This document shows, one piece after another, positions 8,462-18,765 of a stretch of 64,000 nucleotides of DNA. The DNA is from Muribaculaceae bacterium. GTDB taxonomy: Bacteria > Bacteroidota > Bacteroidia > Bacteroidales > Muribaculaceae. The translations under genes and the position numbers were made by a program. Location of the stretch: assembly GCA_023665425.1 (NCBI GenBank), contig JAMPDX010000001.1, forward strand, positions 595,774-659,773. Reading direction: 5' to 3'. Each line of letters opens with the position of its first letter. Within the stretch, counting starts at the first letter, position 1. The notes below the pieces were generated by a model. That model worked only from the letters and a program-made list of their open reading frames with translations. It ran no database searches and was not told the DNA's origin.

Positions 8462-8504
8462 GTCAAAATTCTCTGTACTATAATCAATATTGCATTTTTT
8501 TTGT

Positions 8505-8512
8505 TAATTTTG
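8505..8512 (+). promoter_or_regulatory. -7 box of the MlaF-like gene
   Basis: TAATTTTG matches the TAnnTTTG consensus and lies 50 nt before the ATG at 8563. The two divergent promoters share the 131-bp gap 8432-8562. Confidence 0.5.
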
Positions 8513-8562
8513 CAGTGGCCTACATTTTAAAAACGACCTCTAAAACTCCCAACTAAGGCAAG

Positions 8563-9336
8563 ATGATAGAAGCACAACATATCTCTAAATGGTTTGATGG
8601 AGTGCAAATATTGCATGACATTTCCGCTACATTCGAGACCGGAAAAACCAATCTTATTATCGGACAAAGCGGCTCCGGTAAGACAGTCTTTATGAAATGC
8701 CTTATCGGGCTCATGGTACCCGAGAAAGGTAATATCTATTATGACGGTCGCTCCTTCTCTGACATGACAAATGAACAGAAAAAGGCCCTCCGCACTGAGA
8801 TTGGTATGCTCTTTCAGGGGTCTGCGCTCTTTGACAATCGCACAGTGTTGGGCAATGTCATGTTCCCCCTCACCATGTTTAGTCCACTCAGCAAGCAAGA
8901 GCAACTGGAGCGTGCCCATTTCTGCATCAGGCGTGTAGGGCTCGATAATGCTGATGACAAATACCCCTCGGAGATATCGGGCGGTATGCAGAAACGTGTG
9001 GCTATTGCACGCGCTATTGCGCTTAATCCCAAATATTTATTCTGCGATGAGCCCAACTCCGGCCTTGACCCAAAGACATCTATAATGATAGATGAACTGC
9101 TCTCAGACATAACACACGAATATGGTATCACCACCATAATCAATACTCACGATATGAACTCCGTGTTGGGTATTGGCGAGAACATCGTGTTCATCAATAA
9201 AGGCCATTGCGATTGGATTGGTAATGACAAAAATATCTTCAAGTCTAAATCCAAAAGCCTGAACGACTTTGTGTTTGCCTCCAAACTGTTTCAGGAAGTT
9301 AAACAATACCTCGAGAAGAGTGTCGAAGAGGGATAA
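8563..9336 (+). CDS. ABC transporter ATP-binding protein, MlaF/Ttg2A type
   Basis: This 257-residue cytoplasmic ATPase has Walker A GQSGSGKT (about residues 38-45), the signature SGGMQKRVAIARAIA, Walker B YLFCDEPNSGLDP and the switch histidine in INTHDM. The EPNSGLDP variant and overall length are those of MlaF, which powers phospholipid transport between the membranes with the permease MlaE and the MCE protein MlaD. Neither partner is adjacent: a divergent PurF-like gene lies upstream, and two palindromic repeats followed by the convergent groL lie downstream. If it works in an Mla-type system, the partners must be encoded elsewhere. Confidence 0.88.
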   Translation: MIEAQHISKWFDGVQILHDISATFETGKTNLIIGQSGSGKTVFMKCLIGLMVPEKGNIYYDGRSFSDMTNEQKKALRTEIGMLFQGSALFDNRTVLGNVMFPLTMFSPLSKQEQLERAHFCIRRVGLDNADDKYPSEISGGMQKRVAIARAIALNPKYLFCDEPNSGLDPKTSIMIDELLSDITHEYGITTIINTHDMNSVLGIGENIVFINKGHCDWIGNDKNIFKSKSKSLNDFVFASKLFQEVKQYLEKSVEEG

Positions 9337-9346
9337 AAGCTTGTTT

Positions 9347-9387
9347 ACCCCCCTCACACGTGGCAATAGCCGTGGGTGTACGGGGAT
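9347..9387. repeat. Repeated hairpin, copy A (after the MlaF-like gene)
   Basis: A long imperfect hairpin starts 11 nt after the stop of the ATPase gene. Its apical part CACACGTGGC-AATA-GCCGTGGGTGT is nearly the same as that of the hairpin at 13863-13906. It may end the transcript, but a shared loop and mismatch suggest a dispersed element. Confidence 0.7.
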
Positions 9388-9389
9388 GA

Positions 9390-9565
9390 TTAACCTATAT
9401 TATTCATACCAACTCCGTAGCGAGAAGTCTAAATATGTGTGTAAATCACAGTCGGCGCAGTAGGATGTAGTAAATCCTACATTCAAGGAGTGGCCTACGA
9501 GTACGACTGTGAGTTGCATACAATTAGACTTCGCAGTAGCAGGGAGTATGAATAATATAGGTTAA
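9390..9565. repeat. 176-bp nested palindrome with CTATATTATTCATAC ends
   Basis: The ends TTAACCTATATTATTCATAC (9390-9409) and its perfect inverse (9546-9565) enclose further nested arms: GAAGTCTAA with TTAGACTTC, CACAGTCG with CGACTGTG, and GTAGGAT with ATCCTAC. Either strand could fold into one rod. It holds no gene. A minimal version of the same ends forms the 50-bp hairpin at 26925-26974. Together with the hairpins on both sides it fills the gap 9337-9632. Confidence 0.85.
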
Positions 9566-9609
9566 AAAATAGCAGAAGACACATAATAAAATATGAAGTC
9601 TTCTGCTAT
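9563..9609 (-). terminator. Intrinsic terminator of groL
   Basis: On the minus strand GTCTTCTGCTAT's inverse arms (9569-9580 and 9598-9609) form a perfect 12-bp stem. The stem is followed by TTTTTT, which runs into the end of the palindrome at 9390-9565. Confidence 0.85.
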
Positions 9610-9632
9610 ATTTATATGGTTGAATCGGTGGC

Positions 9633-11279
<1,647 letters not shown>

Positions 11280-11353
11280 TTATTTTACTGAAGAGCACTT
11301 CAACCGATGGCTGAAGGGCGCTTCAAACGCTTCTTTTGGTTATTGTGAAAAAC

Positions 11354-11626
11354 TTACTTCAGGATGGCCAGCACATCGCTCTGGCGCATAATCAGATATT
11401 TCTTTCCCTCAAATTCTATCTCAGTGCCGGCATATTTGCCATAGAGTACAGAGTCACCTTCTTTCAGTAGCATTTTTTCATCTTTTGTGCCATCGCCGGC
11501 AGCTACTACTGTGCCCTTCAAGGGTTTTTCTTTAGCTGAGTCGGGAATAATGATACCGCCGACTGTCACTTCTTCAGCAGCCATAGGCTCTATGAGCACT
11601 CGGTCTGCAAGGGGTTGGATATTCAT
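11354..11626 (-). CDS. groS: Co-chaperonin GroES (10 kDa)
   Basis: This 90-residue protein forms the heptameric lid of GroEL. The mobile-loop region (around [19 protein letters not shown]) and the end [14 protein letters not shown] are typical. It is the first gene of a groS-groL operon. The upstream region 11627-11750 has no CIRCE inverted repeat and no good TAnnTTTG box facing this way, so heat control must use something that I do not see. Confidence 0.97.
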   Translation of the reverse strand: MNIQPLADRVLIEPMAAEEVTVGGIIIPDSAKEKPLKGTVVAAGDGTKDEKMLLKEGDSVLYGKYAGTEIEFEGKKYLIMRQSDVLAILK

Positions 11627-11750
11627 AGTTTTTATGGTTTAAAATTAATTTCTATCTTTCAGAATACATATTTCATGCCAAATTCCGAAAGGAAAACGCC
11701 TAACCTAACCTTAATGTTTTATAAAAATAGTGTAATTAGGGGATATTCGG

Positions 11751-11781
11751 TTGCATAGTAAGAAAAATTATCGTAACTTTG
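11751..11781 (+). promoter_or_regulatory. Promoter of the subtilase gene, giving an almost leaderless mRNA
   Basis: TTG at 11751-11753, a 20-bp spacer and TAACTTTG at 11774-11781 match the consensus. The ATG is at 11787, only five nt after the -7 box. Transcription should therefore start at or within a few nt of the start codon. Confidence 0.7.
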
Positions 11782-11786
11782 AGGCA

Positions 11787-13781
11787 ATGAATATCTTCAA
11801 AGCACTTCCTACCCTTGGCATATTTCTGTCAGTTTTTCCTGCCATGTTGGCAGAGACTAACACTGATACCTCAAATTATCCTCTACTGAGAGTGCCCCGT
11901 ATGAAAGGGATACGCACTCTCCCACCCCGTCGCATACAGCTGTTCAACGACCTGAGCCGCCAGACACTTAATGTGGATGAAGCTCATCGAGGGCTTCGGC
12001 GCAGTGAGGAGATAATACCATTTACGGGTAAAGGGGTAGTTATTGGCATTGTTGACTGTGGCATCGATCCTAATCACCCGGCATTCATTGACCCCGTGAC
12101 CGGCGACAGCCGCGTGGGGCTATATGTCACCACAACGTCTATGTATGAAAATGGGGCAAACGAGTTGGAATACAATGCTTATTATCCCGCCATGAATGGT
12201 CTATCTACTAATATGGTTATTGACCAATCAGCCAACGGCCACGGCACACATACATCAGCTACTGCCGGAGGTTCAATGACCGGTCTCCCCTACTACGGCA
12301 TTGCTCCCGAAGCCACATTTGTCATGACAAGTGTAGGTGACTATATTTATGAAGACGAGGTACATTTCGGCATAACCAACGCCATTGACTATGCGCGCCA
12401 ACATAATATGCCATGTGTAACTTCCCTTTCACTGGGCTCATGTGGAGGTATGCACGATGGCTCCGGGGCAATGTCCAACCTGCTGGCTGAGGAGCTTGAC
12501 GACAATGGACAGATAGTTTGCTTCGCTGCCGGAAATGATGGTCTCAATAGGGTGTCAATATATAAGAATTTTGATACGGACCCGATGCCGCTCAAGACTG
12601 CTTTCGGTACCGGTAACTGGGGCGGTAAGCCTAACGGCATCAGTTGCTTTCTGGTGTCAAAACAAGATGATATTCAGATAGCGCTCACGCTGATACAGAC
12701 CTCTACAAATACTGAGAAGGAAATAGCCGTATCACCATACTTCAGCCTTGACAATATCCCAGAGCAAGGTATCGAAATTAGTTCCTCGCTACCGGAATTA
12801 GCTTACCATGTTAATCCTCAAAACACTGTTTTGGGGTTAGTTAAGCATATTGGCAACGATGGGAATATAGGTATCGAGGTGATAGGTGCATTAGATTGGA
12901 TTGATGAAGAAAAAGATTTTACAATAGGTATCATTGTCAATTCCCCTCAAGGAGGCGAACTCAGAGGCTTTGCCGATTTCTCTTCGCTGTTTTGCTCTTA
13001 TGGTTTAGATGGTTACACTGCCGGGGCGGCAGACCAGTCGATATCTGACTATTGCACATCTCCGTATGTCATCTCGGTGGGAGGCACTGTTGAGCGAGAA
13101 GGGTACACAGACATCAATGGTAATTATGTCAAGACGGACACAGAGAGTTTCGGTATTATACATGCCGCCGGTATCACTTCTTCTTACGGCACTGTGCCTG
13201 AAAAACTGCCCCATGCTATGGCATCGAGCATTGATGTCATCTCAGCGACACCTGATTACAGCACCATGCCAAGGGTAGCAATGGTAACTCACAACGACAA
13301 GAACTGGTACTATGCTGCTGAGTCCGGCACCTCAATGGCAACCCCCGCTGTAGCAGGAGTAATAGCTTTGTGGCTGCAAGCCAACCCTCAACTCACCAGA
13401 GATGATATCCTCGAAGTCATGAATGCTACCACCTCTTCTGACTATGCAACTGACCGTTCGCAGTACGGAGTACCCGATGCATATAAAGGGCTGAAATACA
13501 TCCTCGAAAAAGCCTCATTAGACAAAACATACCTTACCCAAGATCGATCGAATGTCCCCCTCCAATTAATGGTCAAATATCTCGATAGAAACGTAATTGA
13601 ATGTGTCGTCCCCTTTCCCACAGAAGGTGGCACCTACATTCTATACTCTGTAGACGGTACAGAATTAATCCGCGGCTCCTTTACGGGCCCCACATTTACC
13701 ATATCTCACACTTCGTCTCCCAACATAACTATAATCAAAGCCCTCACCCCTCAGGGCTCCGCATACCGGACAATAAAATAA
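11787..13781 (+). CDS. Secreted subtilisin-family serine peptidase (S8)
   Basis: This 664-residue S8 peptidase carries all three catalytic motifs: Asp in GIVDCGIDPNHP (about residue 91), His in NGHGTHTSA and Ser in ESGTSMATPAVAG (about residue 515). A signal peptide (MNIFKALPTLGIFLSVFPAMLA) directs export. Between His and Ser lies a long insertion of about 200 residues, probably a PA-like or jelly-roll inserted domain. The C-terminal 100 residues look like a beta-sandwich that could be a sorting or adhesion module. An upstream in-frame Met at 11751 is excluded, because the promoter boxes lie inside that extension. It probably degrades host or dietary protein outside the cell. Confidence 0.9.
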   Translation: MNIFKALPTLGIFLSVFPAMLAETNTDTSNYPLLRVPRMKGIRTLPPRRIQLFNDLSRQTLNVDEAHRGLRRSEEIIPFTGKGVVIGIVDCGIDPNHPAFIDPVTGDSRVGLYVTTTSMYENGANELEYNAYYPAMNGLSTNMVIDQSANGHGTHTSATAGGSMTGLPYYGIAPEATFVMTSVGDYIYEDEVHFGITNAIDYARQHNMPCVTSLSLGSCGGMHDGSGAMSNLLAEELDDNGQIVCFAAGNDGLNRVSIYKNFDTDPMPLKTAFGTGNWGGKPNGISCFLVSKQDDIQIALTLIQTSTNTEKEIAVSPYFSLDNIPEQGIEISSSLPELAYHVNPQNTVLGLVKHIGNDGNIGIEVIGALDWIDEEKDFTIGIIVNSPQGGELRGFADFSSLFCSYGLDGYTAGAADQSISDYCTSPYVISVGGTVEREGYTDINGNYVKTDTESFGIIHAAGITSSYGTVPEKLPHAMASSIDVISATPDYSTMPRVAMVTHNDKNWYYAAESGTSMATPAVAGVIALWLQANPQLTRDDILEVMNATTSSDYATDRSQYGVPDAYKGLKYILEKASLDKTYLTQDRSNVPLQLMVKYLDRNVIECVVPFPTEGGTYILYSVDGTELIRGSFTGPTFTISHTSSPNITIIKALTPQGSAYRTIK

Positions 13782-13862
13782 TTTTAGTGATTCAAGATTC
13801 GCAATTAGTATACAATTGAATATGTAATGGTTCGGAGTGTCCGTATGGACACCGACTTATAG

Positions 13863-13906
13863 TAACCCCGCACACACGCGGCGACAGCCGTGGGTGTGCG
13901 GGGTTA
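13863..13906. repeat. Repeated hairpin, copy B (after the subtilase gene)
   Basis: TAACCCCGCACAC pairs with GTGTGCGGGGTTA around an apical ACGCGGC-GACA-GCCGTGG part; 16 of 17 inner pairs form. The apical sequence repeats that of the hairpin at 9347-9387. It lies 82 nt after the subtilase stop and may serve as a terminator. Confidence 0.75.
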
Positions 13907-13953
13907 GGTAGGCAAACAAAAGGCGTACGTAGCCCGCCGATTTACTGCTTGTT

Positions 13954-13982
13954 AAGGTTTTACATGTTAACTTGTAAAACTT
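13954..13982 (-). terminator. Hairpin after guaA
   Basis: AAGGTTTTAC (13954-13963) pairs with GTAAAACTT (13974-13982) with one G.T pair, ten nt past the guaA stop on the minus strand. Confidence 0.55.
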
Positions 13983-13992
13983 GAATCAGTGA

Positions 13993-15513
13993 TTATTCCC
14001 ACTCGATAGTCGATGGAGGTTTGGAAGATATATCGTAGACTACACGGTTGACACCGCGGACTTTGTTGATGATTTCGTTGCTTACAGAGCCGAGGAAGTC
14101 GTATGGCAGGTGGCTCCAAGTGGCGGTCATGCCATCAGTAGAGTTGACAGCACGCAGGGCTACGACGTTCTCGTATGTGCGCTCATCGCCCATCACACCG
14201 ACTGAGCGAATGGGGAGTAATACAGCGCCGGCTTGCCATACTTTGTCGTATAAGTCATTGTCACGCAGGCCCTGGATGAAGTAGTGGTCTGCCTCTTGAA
14301 GTATGCGTACCTTCTCAGCAGTAACTTCGCCCAAAATGCGCACACCAAGACCGGGCCCGGGGAACGGGTGACGACCTATAAGTGTGGGTGAAATGCCCAG
14401 CTCGCGGCCCACGCGGCGAACTTCGTCCTTAAAGAGCAGACGCAGGGGCTCCACCAACTTAAGGTTCATCTTTTCGGGTAATCCGCCTACATTGTGATGA
14501 CTCTTGATGACCATACCGGTGATGGAGAGGCTCTCAATAACATCAGGGTAGATAGTGCCTTGTGCCAACCACTTCACATCTTTTAGTTTCTTGCTCTCTT
14601 GTTCGAAGATGTCGATAAACCCTTTGCCAATAACTTTGCGTTTCTTCTCCGGGTCAGTTACACCGGCCAGGTTTGTATAGAAATAGTCTTTAGCATCGAC
14701 ACCAATCACGTTAAGACCCATGTCAGAGTAGTTAGCCAGTACAGACTCGAACTCGTTATAGCGGAGCAAGCCGTTGTCTACAAAGATACATGTCAGATTT
14801 TTGCCAATTGCCTTGTTGAGCAATACAGCTGCCACGGTAGAGTCAACACCTCCTGAAAGGGCAAGCACTACTTTATCCTCGCCGAGTTGAGCTCGGAGTT
14901 TCTCTACAGTGCTGTCAATGAATGATGCTGGTGTCCATGTCTGGTGCGAACCGCATATATCCTTTACGAAGTTTGAGAGGACAATCTTGCCATCTTCGCT
15001 ATGATATACTTCGGGATGAAATTGTACACCCCATGTCTTCTCGCCGGAGATACGATATGCGGCATTGTGGACATCGGCAGTCGAGCCTACATTTACAAAT
15101 GACTCCGGGGTGTCGATGATAGAGTCGCCATGGCTCATCCATACTGTTGAGCCTTCGCGTACACCGTGCATCAAGGGGTCGCTGTCATCGTGCCACACGA
15201 GCTGTGCTCTGCCATATTCGCGTGTTTTGGATGATGCCACACGCCCTCCATTTGTGTGGGCCAGATACTGTGCGCCATAGCAAATGCCGAGCAGGGGCCA
15301 TTGTCCGCGGATGTTGGTAAGATCTATCTGCAGAGCCTGCGCGTCATTTACTGAATAGGGACTGCCGGAGAGTATGACACCGATGATGTCAGGGTCATCG
15401 GCCGGGAATTTGTTGTACGGACGTATCTCGCAATATGTATTGAGCTCACGTATGCGGCGTGCTATCAGTTGAGTATATTGCGAACCGAAGTCCAGAATTA
15501 TGATTTTTTCCAT
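13993..15513 (-). CDS. guaA: GMP synthase (glutamine-hydrolysing)
   Basis: The enzyme makes GMP from XMP, ATP and glutamine. The N-terminal class I glutaminase has its nucleophile in GICYGAQ (about residue 78) and its histidine/glutamate in FHPEVYHSE. The ATP pyrophosphatase P-loop is LSGGVDST (about residue 220), and the C-terminal dimerisation domain ends in [11 protein letters not shown]. At 506 residues it is full length. It lies 37 nt behind the antiporter gene and may be last in an mgtC-antiporter-guaA transcript. Confidence 0.97.
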   Translation of the reverse strand: MEKIIILDFGSQYTQLIARRIRELNTYCEIRPYNKFPADDPDIIGVILSGSPYSVNDAQALQIDLTNIRGQWPLLGICYGAQYLAHTNGGRVASSKTREYGRAQLVWHDDSDPLMHGVREGSTVWMSHGDSIIDTPESFVNVGSTADVHNAAYRISGEKTWGVQFHPEVYHSEDGKIVLSNFVKDICGSHQTWTPASFIDSTVEKLRAQLGEDKVVLALSGGVDSTVAAVLLNKAIGKNLTCIFVDNGLLRYNEFESVLANYSDMGLNVIGVDAKDYFYTNLAGVTDPEKKRKVIGKGFIDIFEQESKKLKDVKWLAQGTIYPDVIESLSITGMVIKSHHNVGGLPEKMNLKLVEPLRLLFKDEVRRVGRELGISPTLIGRHPFPGPGLGVRILGEVTAEKVRILQEADHYFIQGLRDNDLYDKVWQAGAVLLPIRSVGVMGDERTYENVVALRAVNSTDGMTATWSHLPYDFLGSVSNEIINKVRGVNRVVYDISSKPPSTIEWE

Positions 15514-15550
15514 AAATGAGTTTTAATAAGCGTTTATGGTTGATATTTCG

Positions 15551-17899
15551 TTATTTCAATTTTGATATGTATTCGGGGTCACCTACAAGCCATAGAGTAT
15601 CGTCAGCCTCAAACTGGAGTTCGGGCGACAATGGTATCTCCCCTTCGGCCCGTATCACACGGAGCAGCATGGCATGATAATCCCGTCGTATATCACCTTG
15701 TGCCAAGGTCTTGCCCACGAGTGGCGACCGATCTGTGAGCACAATGCTCTCCAGCTCAGTGCGGGTATCATTGGTCGGCAATTCAGCTTCGGCCTTCTTA
15801 TAGCGCTCAATATCTGCATTAAATTTCTGTATAGACTCATCTGTACCGATAATGCCGAGGGTATCGCCGGGCAGGATGCGCACATTCTTATCAGGCAGAG
15901 GAATGTTGTGCATACCACGCTGTATAGATGATATGCTGACCCCGTAGTCGCGCCTGATACCGGAGTCAATTATTCTGTCGCCAACAAAGGGTGTAGAAGA
16001 GTCAACATTGATATATGCAAGGTGCAAGTCGCCGGTTACTACATTATTTCGGCCGGTACGTGTCTCCTCGCGCTCGTTGAGGTTGCCAAGAAATTTCTTC
16101 TCCATCTTGGCATAACGCACATGGAGTTTGCGCGATGATATTATCAGATAGAACACCAGGAAGGATGCTCCTATTATGATAGCCACCTTGGTAGCGTATG
16201 TCATGGATATAAAGTATATCACAAAGTTTATACCTATAAGATAGCGAATTATGCGCATTGCGAGCAATGGCACTTGCGATGCAGCAGACTTAGCCAACAA
16301 GCGTTCACGCTCCTTTGGCTTTGTGGCGCTGAATGATAACATCACCAGGAAGGGAGACATGGCTACAAGTGTCAGAATAGTTGCTATGAGATGCCCCCAC
16401 TCCTTATTTATATCCTCAAGCAAGGGGAATATATATATATGTGAGAGCATTATTACGGCAATTATCATGACAGAGAATAACACTATACGCCATATATATC
16501 TCACCAATATGGAGCGCCATAACTTGCCCGTATCTGAGGAGTCTGTCCTTTGTTGGCTATAACGAGTGAGCAGAAAACTCAAAGATTTGGGCAAATGTTT
16601 TTCCACAAATTTGTAGGCCGGTTGGCTCAGCTTGATGAAGTAAGGGGTTGTGAAGATGGTGATGACGGAGACAGCAACAATAATCGGATAGAGCGAATTA
16701 TTGAGTACACCCAGACTCATACCAAGAGATGCGATAATGAAGCTGAACTCACCAATCTGTGTGAGTGAGAAGCCGCTCTCAATGGCTACCTTCAGTGTCT
16801 GGCCGGTGATGAGCATACCGGCGCTGCCAAAGATTATCATACCAACTATCACCACTACAGCCAATATGAGAATTGTGCTCCAGTACTCTACTATCACATC
16901 CGGCTGCACCATCATTCCCACAGAGATGAAAAAGACAGCTCCAAACAAGTCCTTAACCGGCTGCACCACATGCTCTATGCGCTCTGCCATCACCGTGCCG
17001 GCTATAATGCTTCCGGCAATAAAGCTGCCCAGTTCCAACGAAAAGCCGCACAATGTGCTCAATACAGCCATGCCGAAGCAGATACCCATAGACACCACAA
17101 GTAGTGTCTCAGGGTTCATCCATTGGCGATATTTGTCAAAGAAAGTGGGTATAAACCACACTCCCACCACATACCACAGGATTAGATAGAACATCAGTTT
17201 GGCTATGGATAATGCCAATTCTGAGCCTTGCACATCGCCCACGGCAAGAGACGAGAGGAGCACCAACATCAAGACTGCAAACAGGTCTTCAATGATAAGT
17301 ACCGCCAACACAAGTGAGGCAAATTTCTTTTGTTTCAGGCCTAAATCGGTAAATGCTTTAAGTATTATGGTGGTACTCGACATGGATAACATGCCACCCA
17401 GGAAGATTGAGTTTGTAAAGTTGAAGTCCATGAGCTGCCCCACCCCAAAGCCACAGAAGGTCATGCCGGTGATGATTATGAAGGCGGTAAGTATGGCCGA
17501 TGTGCCGGAGTTTATTAACTTTTTGAAACTGAACTCCAATCCGAGGGTGAACATCAGGACAACAATACCCAGCTCTGCCCAAAACTCAATATTGTCGAGG
17601 TTTGATATTGACGGGATATATGTGAAGTTAGGGCTTGCTAAAAATCCCGCAAGGATGTAGCCAAGCACTACCGGCTGTTTCAATTTCTTGAACAGAATGG
17701 TCACTATAGCTCCCAAGAGCAAAATCAGCGCTAAATCGCTGATAAGCCCATTGGTGGAGTGAGGGTCTTCAGGCATGGCCGATGACTCATCAGCAGCCTG
17801 CGTGGTGGTTTGTGCTGTCTGCACGGTTGCCTCGGTAGCTGCTGCTTTAAAACCGACAATTGCTGGTAATAATATAGTTGTTGCGATAGCCCTTTTCAT
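15551..17899 (-). CDS. CPA2-family cation:proton antiporter with two TrkA-C domains
   Basis: This 782-residue inner-membrane protein resembles KefB/KefC and bacterial Na+/H+ or K+/H+ antiporters. After a signal-like N-terminus and a polar linker, 12-13 transmembrane segments run from about residue 50 to 440. They include the CPA2 stretches FTLGLEFSFKKL and FGMAVLSTLCGFSLELGSFIAG. A second membrane block of four segments spans about 470-600. Two TrkA-C (RCK_C) ligand-binding domains follow (about 630-690 and 715-782), each with the pattern LPGDTLGIIG or EADDTLWLVGD. There is no N-terminal RCK domain. MgtC lies 34 nt upstream and guaA 37 nt downstream. The transported ion cannot be told from sequence. 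Confidence 0.88.
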   Translation of the reverse strand: MKRAIATTILLPAIVGFKAAATEATVQTAQTTTQAADESSAMPEDPHSTNGLISDLALILLLGAIVTILFKKLKQPVVLGYILAGFLASPNFTYIPSISNLDNIEFWAELGIVVLMFTLGLEFSFKKLINSGTSAILTAFIIITGMTFCGFGVGQLMDFNFTNSIFLGGMLSMSSTTIILKAFTDLGLKQKKFASLVLAVLIIEDLFAVLMLVLLSSLAVGDVQGSELALSIAKLMFYLILWYVVGVWFIPTFFDKYRQWMNPETLLVVSMGICFGMAVLSTLCGFSLELGSFIAGSIIAGTVMAERIEHVVQPVKDLFGAVFFISVGMMVQPDVIVEYWSTILILAVVVIVGMIIFGSAGMLITGQTLKVAIESGFSLTQIGEFSFIIASLGMSLGVLNNSLYPIIVAVSVITIFTTPYFIKLSQPAYKFVEKHLPKSLSFLLTRYSQQRTDSSDTGKLWRSILVRYIWRIVLFSVMIIAVIMLSHIYIFPLLEDINKEWGHLIATILTLVAMSPFLVMLSFSATKPKERERLLAKSAASQVPLLAMRIIRYLIGINFVIYFISMTYATKVAIIIGASFLVFYLIISSRKLHVRYAKMEKKFLGNLNEREETRTGRNNVVTGDLHLAYINVDSSTPFVGDRIIDSGIRRDYGVSISSIQRGMHNIPLPDKNVRILPGDTLGIIGTDESIQKFNADIERYKKAEAELPTNDTRTELESIVLTDRSPLVGKTLAQGDIRRDYHAMLLRVIRAEGEIPLSPELQFEADDTLWLVGDPEYISKLK

Positions 17900-17933
17900 G
17901 TGTTATGTGTTGAGAGTTATCAAATTGGAGTGC

Positions 17934-18659
17934 TTAGATATCTACTTGAGAAGAGAGGGTAATGGAGTCTACGGGTGCCACTTTCTTGAGCGAATCGAAG
18001 AGGCTCAGATAGTCAGCGCCTCGCCGGGACAATACCACGAAACTAATTTCTGAGCGAGTGCTGGCATAGTTTACTTCGATATAAAATGTGGAGAGGTGCA
18101 TCTTGTTTGATTTGAAAACTTTACGAAATTCCGAGACATCATGCACAACTTGATTGACTGTGACATTTACCACTCTTGACTCCTGGCCGATTCGCACCTT
18201 GTGCTCCCATTGTTCGAGTGTGATGAGCGTAATCATCACCAAGATTGTGGCTACCAAGGCAGCGCCATACATACCCACACCGACAGCCATGCCCAATGTG
18301 GCCACCACCCAAATGCCGGCAGCTGTGGTGAGTCCGCGTATGGAGCCTTTCTGCTGTATCATGGCACCACCACCGAGGAAACCGACACCGGTCACCACCT
18401 GAGCTGCTATTCGACCCGGGTCTCCATTCTTGAGGCCTAAATATTCTTGTGGCACATATATAGACAGCAACATGGCCAGGCATGCTCCCATACTGATAAG
18501 TGTGAACGTGCGCAACCCGGCTACTTGCCCTTTGCGTTTACGCTCCCAGCCTATCACACATCCTATCAGCATTGCGCATATCAGCCTCACCATAGAGTTG
18601 AGCAGTGTCACCTCTGTGGATGTGATACTTGCCCATAAGTCACTCAATATATCCACCAT
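17934..18659 (-). CDS. MgtC/SapB-family membrane protein
   Basis: The MgtC domain occupies the first 150 residues: about four to five hydrophobic segments with the signatures LLNSMVRLICAMLIGCVIGWERKRKGQ and RIAAQVVTGVGFLGGGAM, and GLTTAAGIWVVATLGMAVG. In other bacteria MgtC restrains the F1Fo ATPase and helps survival at low Mg2+. A C-terminal ACT-like cytoplasmic domain follows. I start at the ATG at 18659; the TTG three codons upstream is less likely because Bacteroidetes strongly prefer ATG. A TAACTTTG box (18691-18684) lies 25 nt upstream. Confidence 0.88.
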   Translation of the reverse strand: MVDILSDLWASITSTEVTLLNSMVRLICAMLIGCVIGWERKRKGQVAGLRTFTLISMGACLAMLLSIYVPQEYLGLKNGDPGRIAAQVVTGVGFLGGGAMIQQKGSIRGLTTAAGIWVVATLGMAVGVGMYGAALVATILVMITLITLEQWEHKVRIGQESRVVNVTVNQVVHDVSEFRKVFKSNKMHLSTFYIEVNYASTRSEISFVVLSRRGADYLSLFDSLKKVAPVDSITLSSQVDI

Positions 18660-18683
18660 AAGCCTCAATTACCTAATAAAATG

Positions 18684-18691
18684 CAAAGTTA
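18684..18691 (-). promoter_or_regulatory. -7 box of the mgtC-like gene
   Basis: The minus strand reads TAACTTTG, giving an expected leader of about 20 nt before the ATG at 18659. No good -33 box is visible. Confidence 0.5.
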
Positions 18692-18765
18692 ATATTTTTT
18701 TATGAATTGCACCTCATTTTGCGTTTGACATTTTTTAATTATCTGTGCGGTGGAAGGGGTATCAA

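Noticed and set aside
11627-11750. CIRCE operator or sigma-54 promoter upstream of groS
   Set aside because: No TTAGCACTC-N9-GAGTGCTAA. TTGGCATGAAATATGT faintly recalls -24/-12 elements, but the spacing and the second box do not fit.
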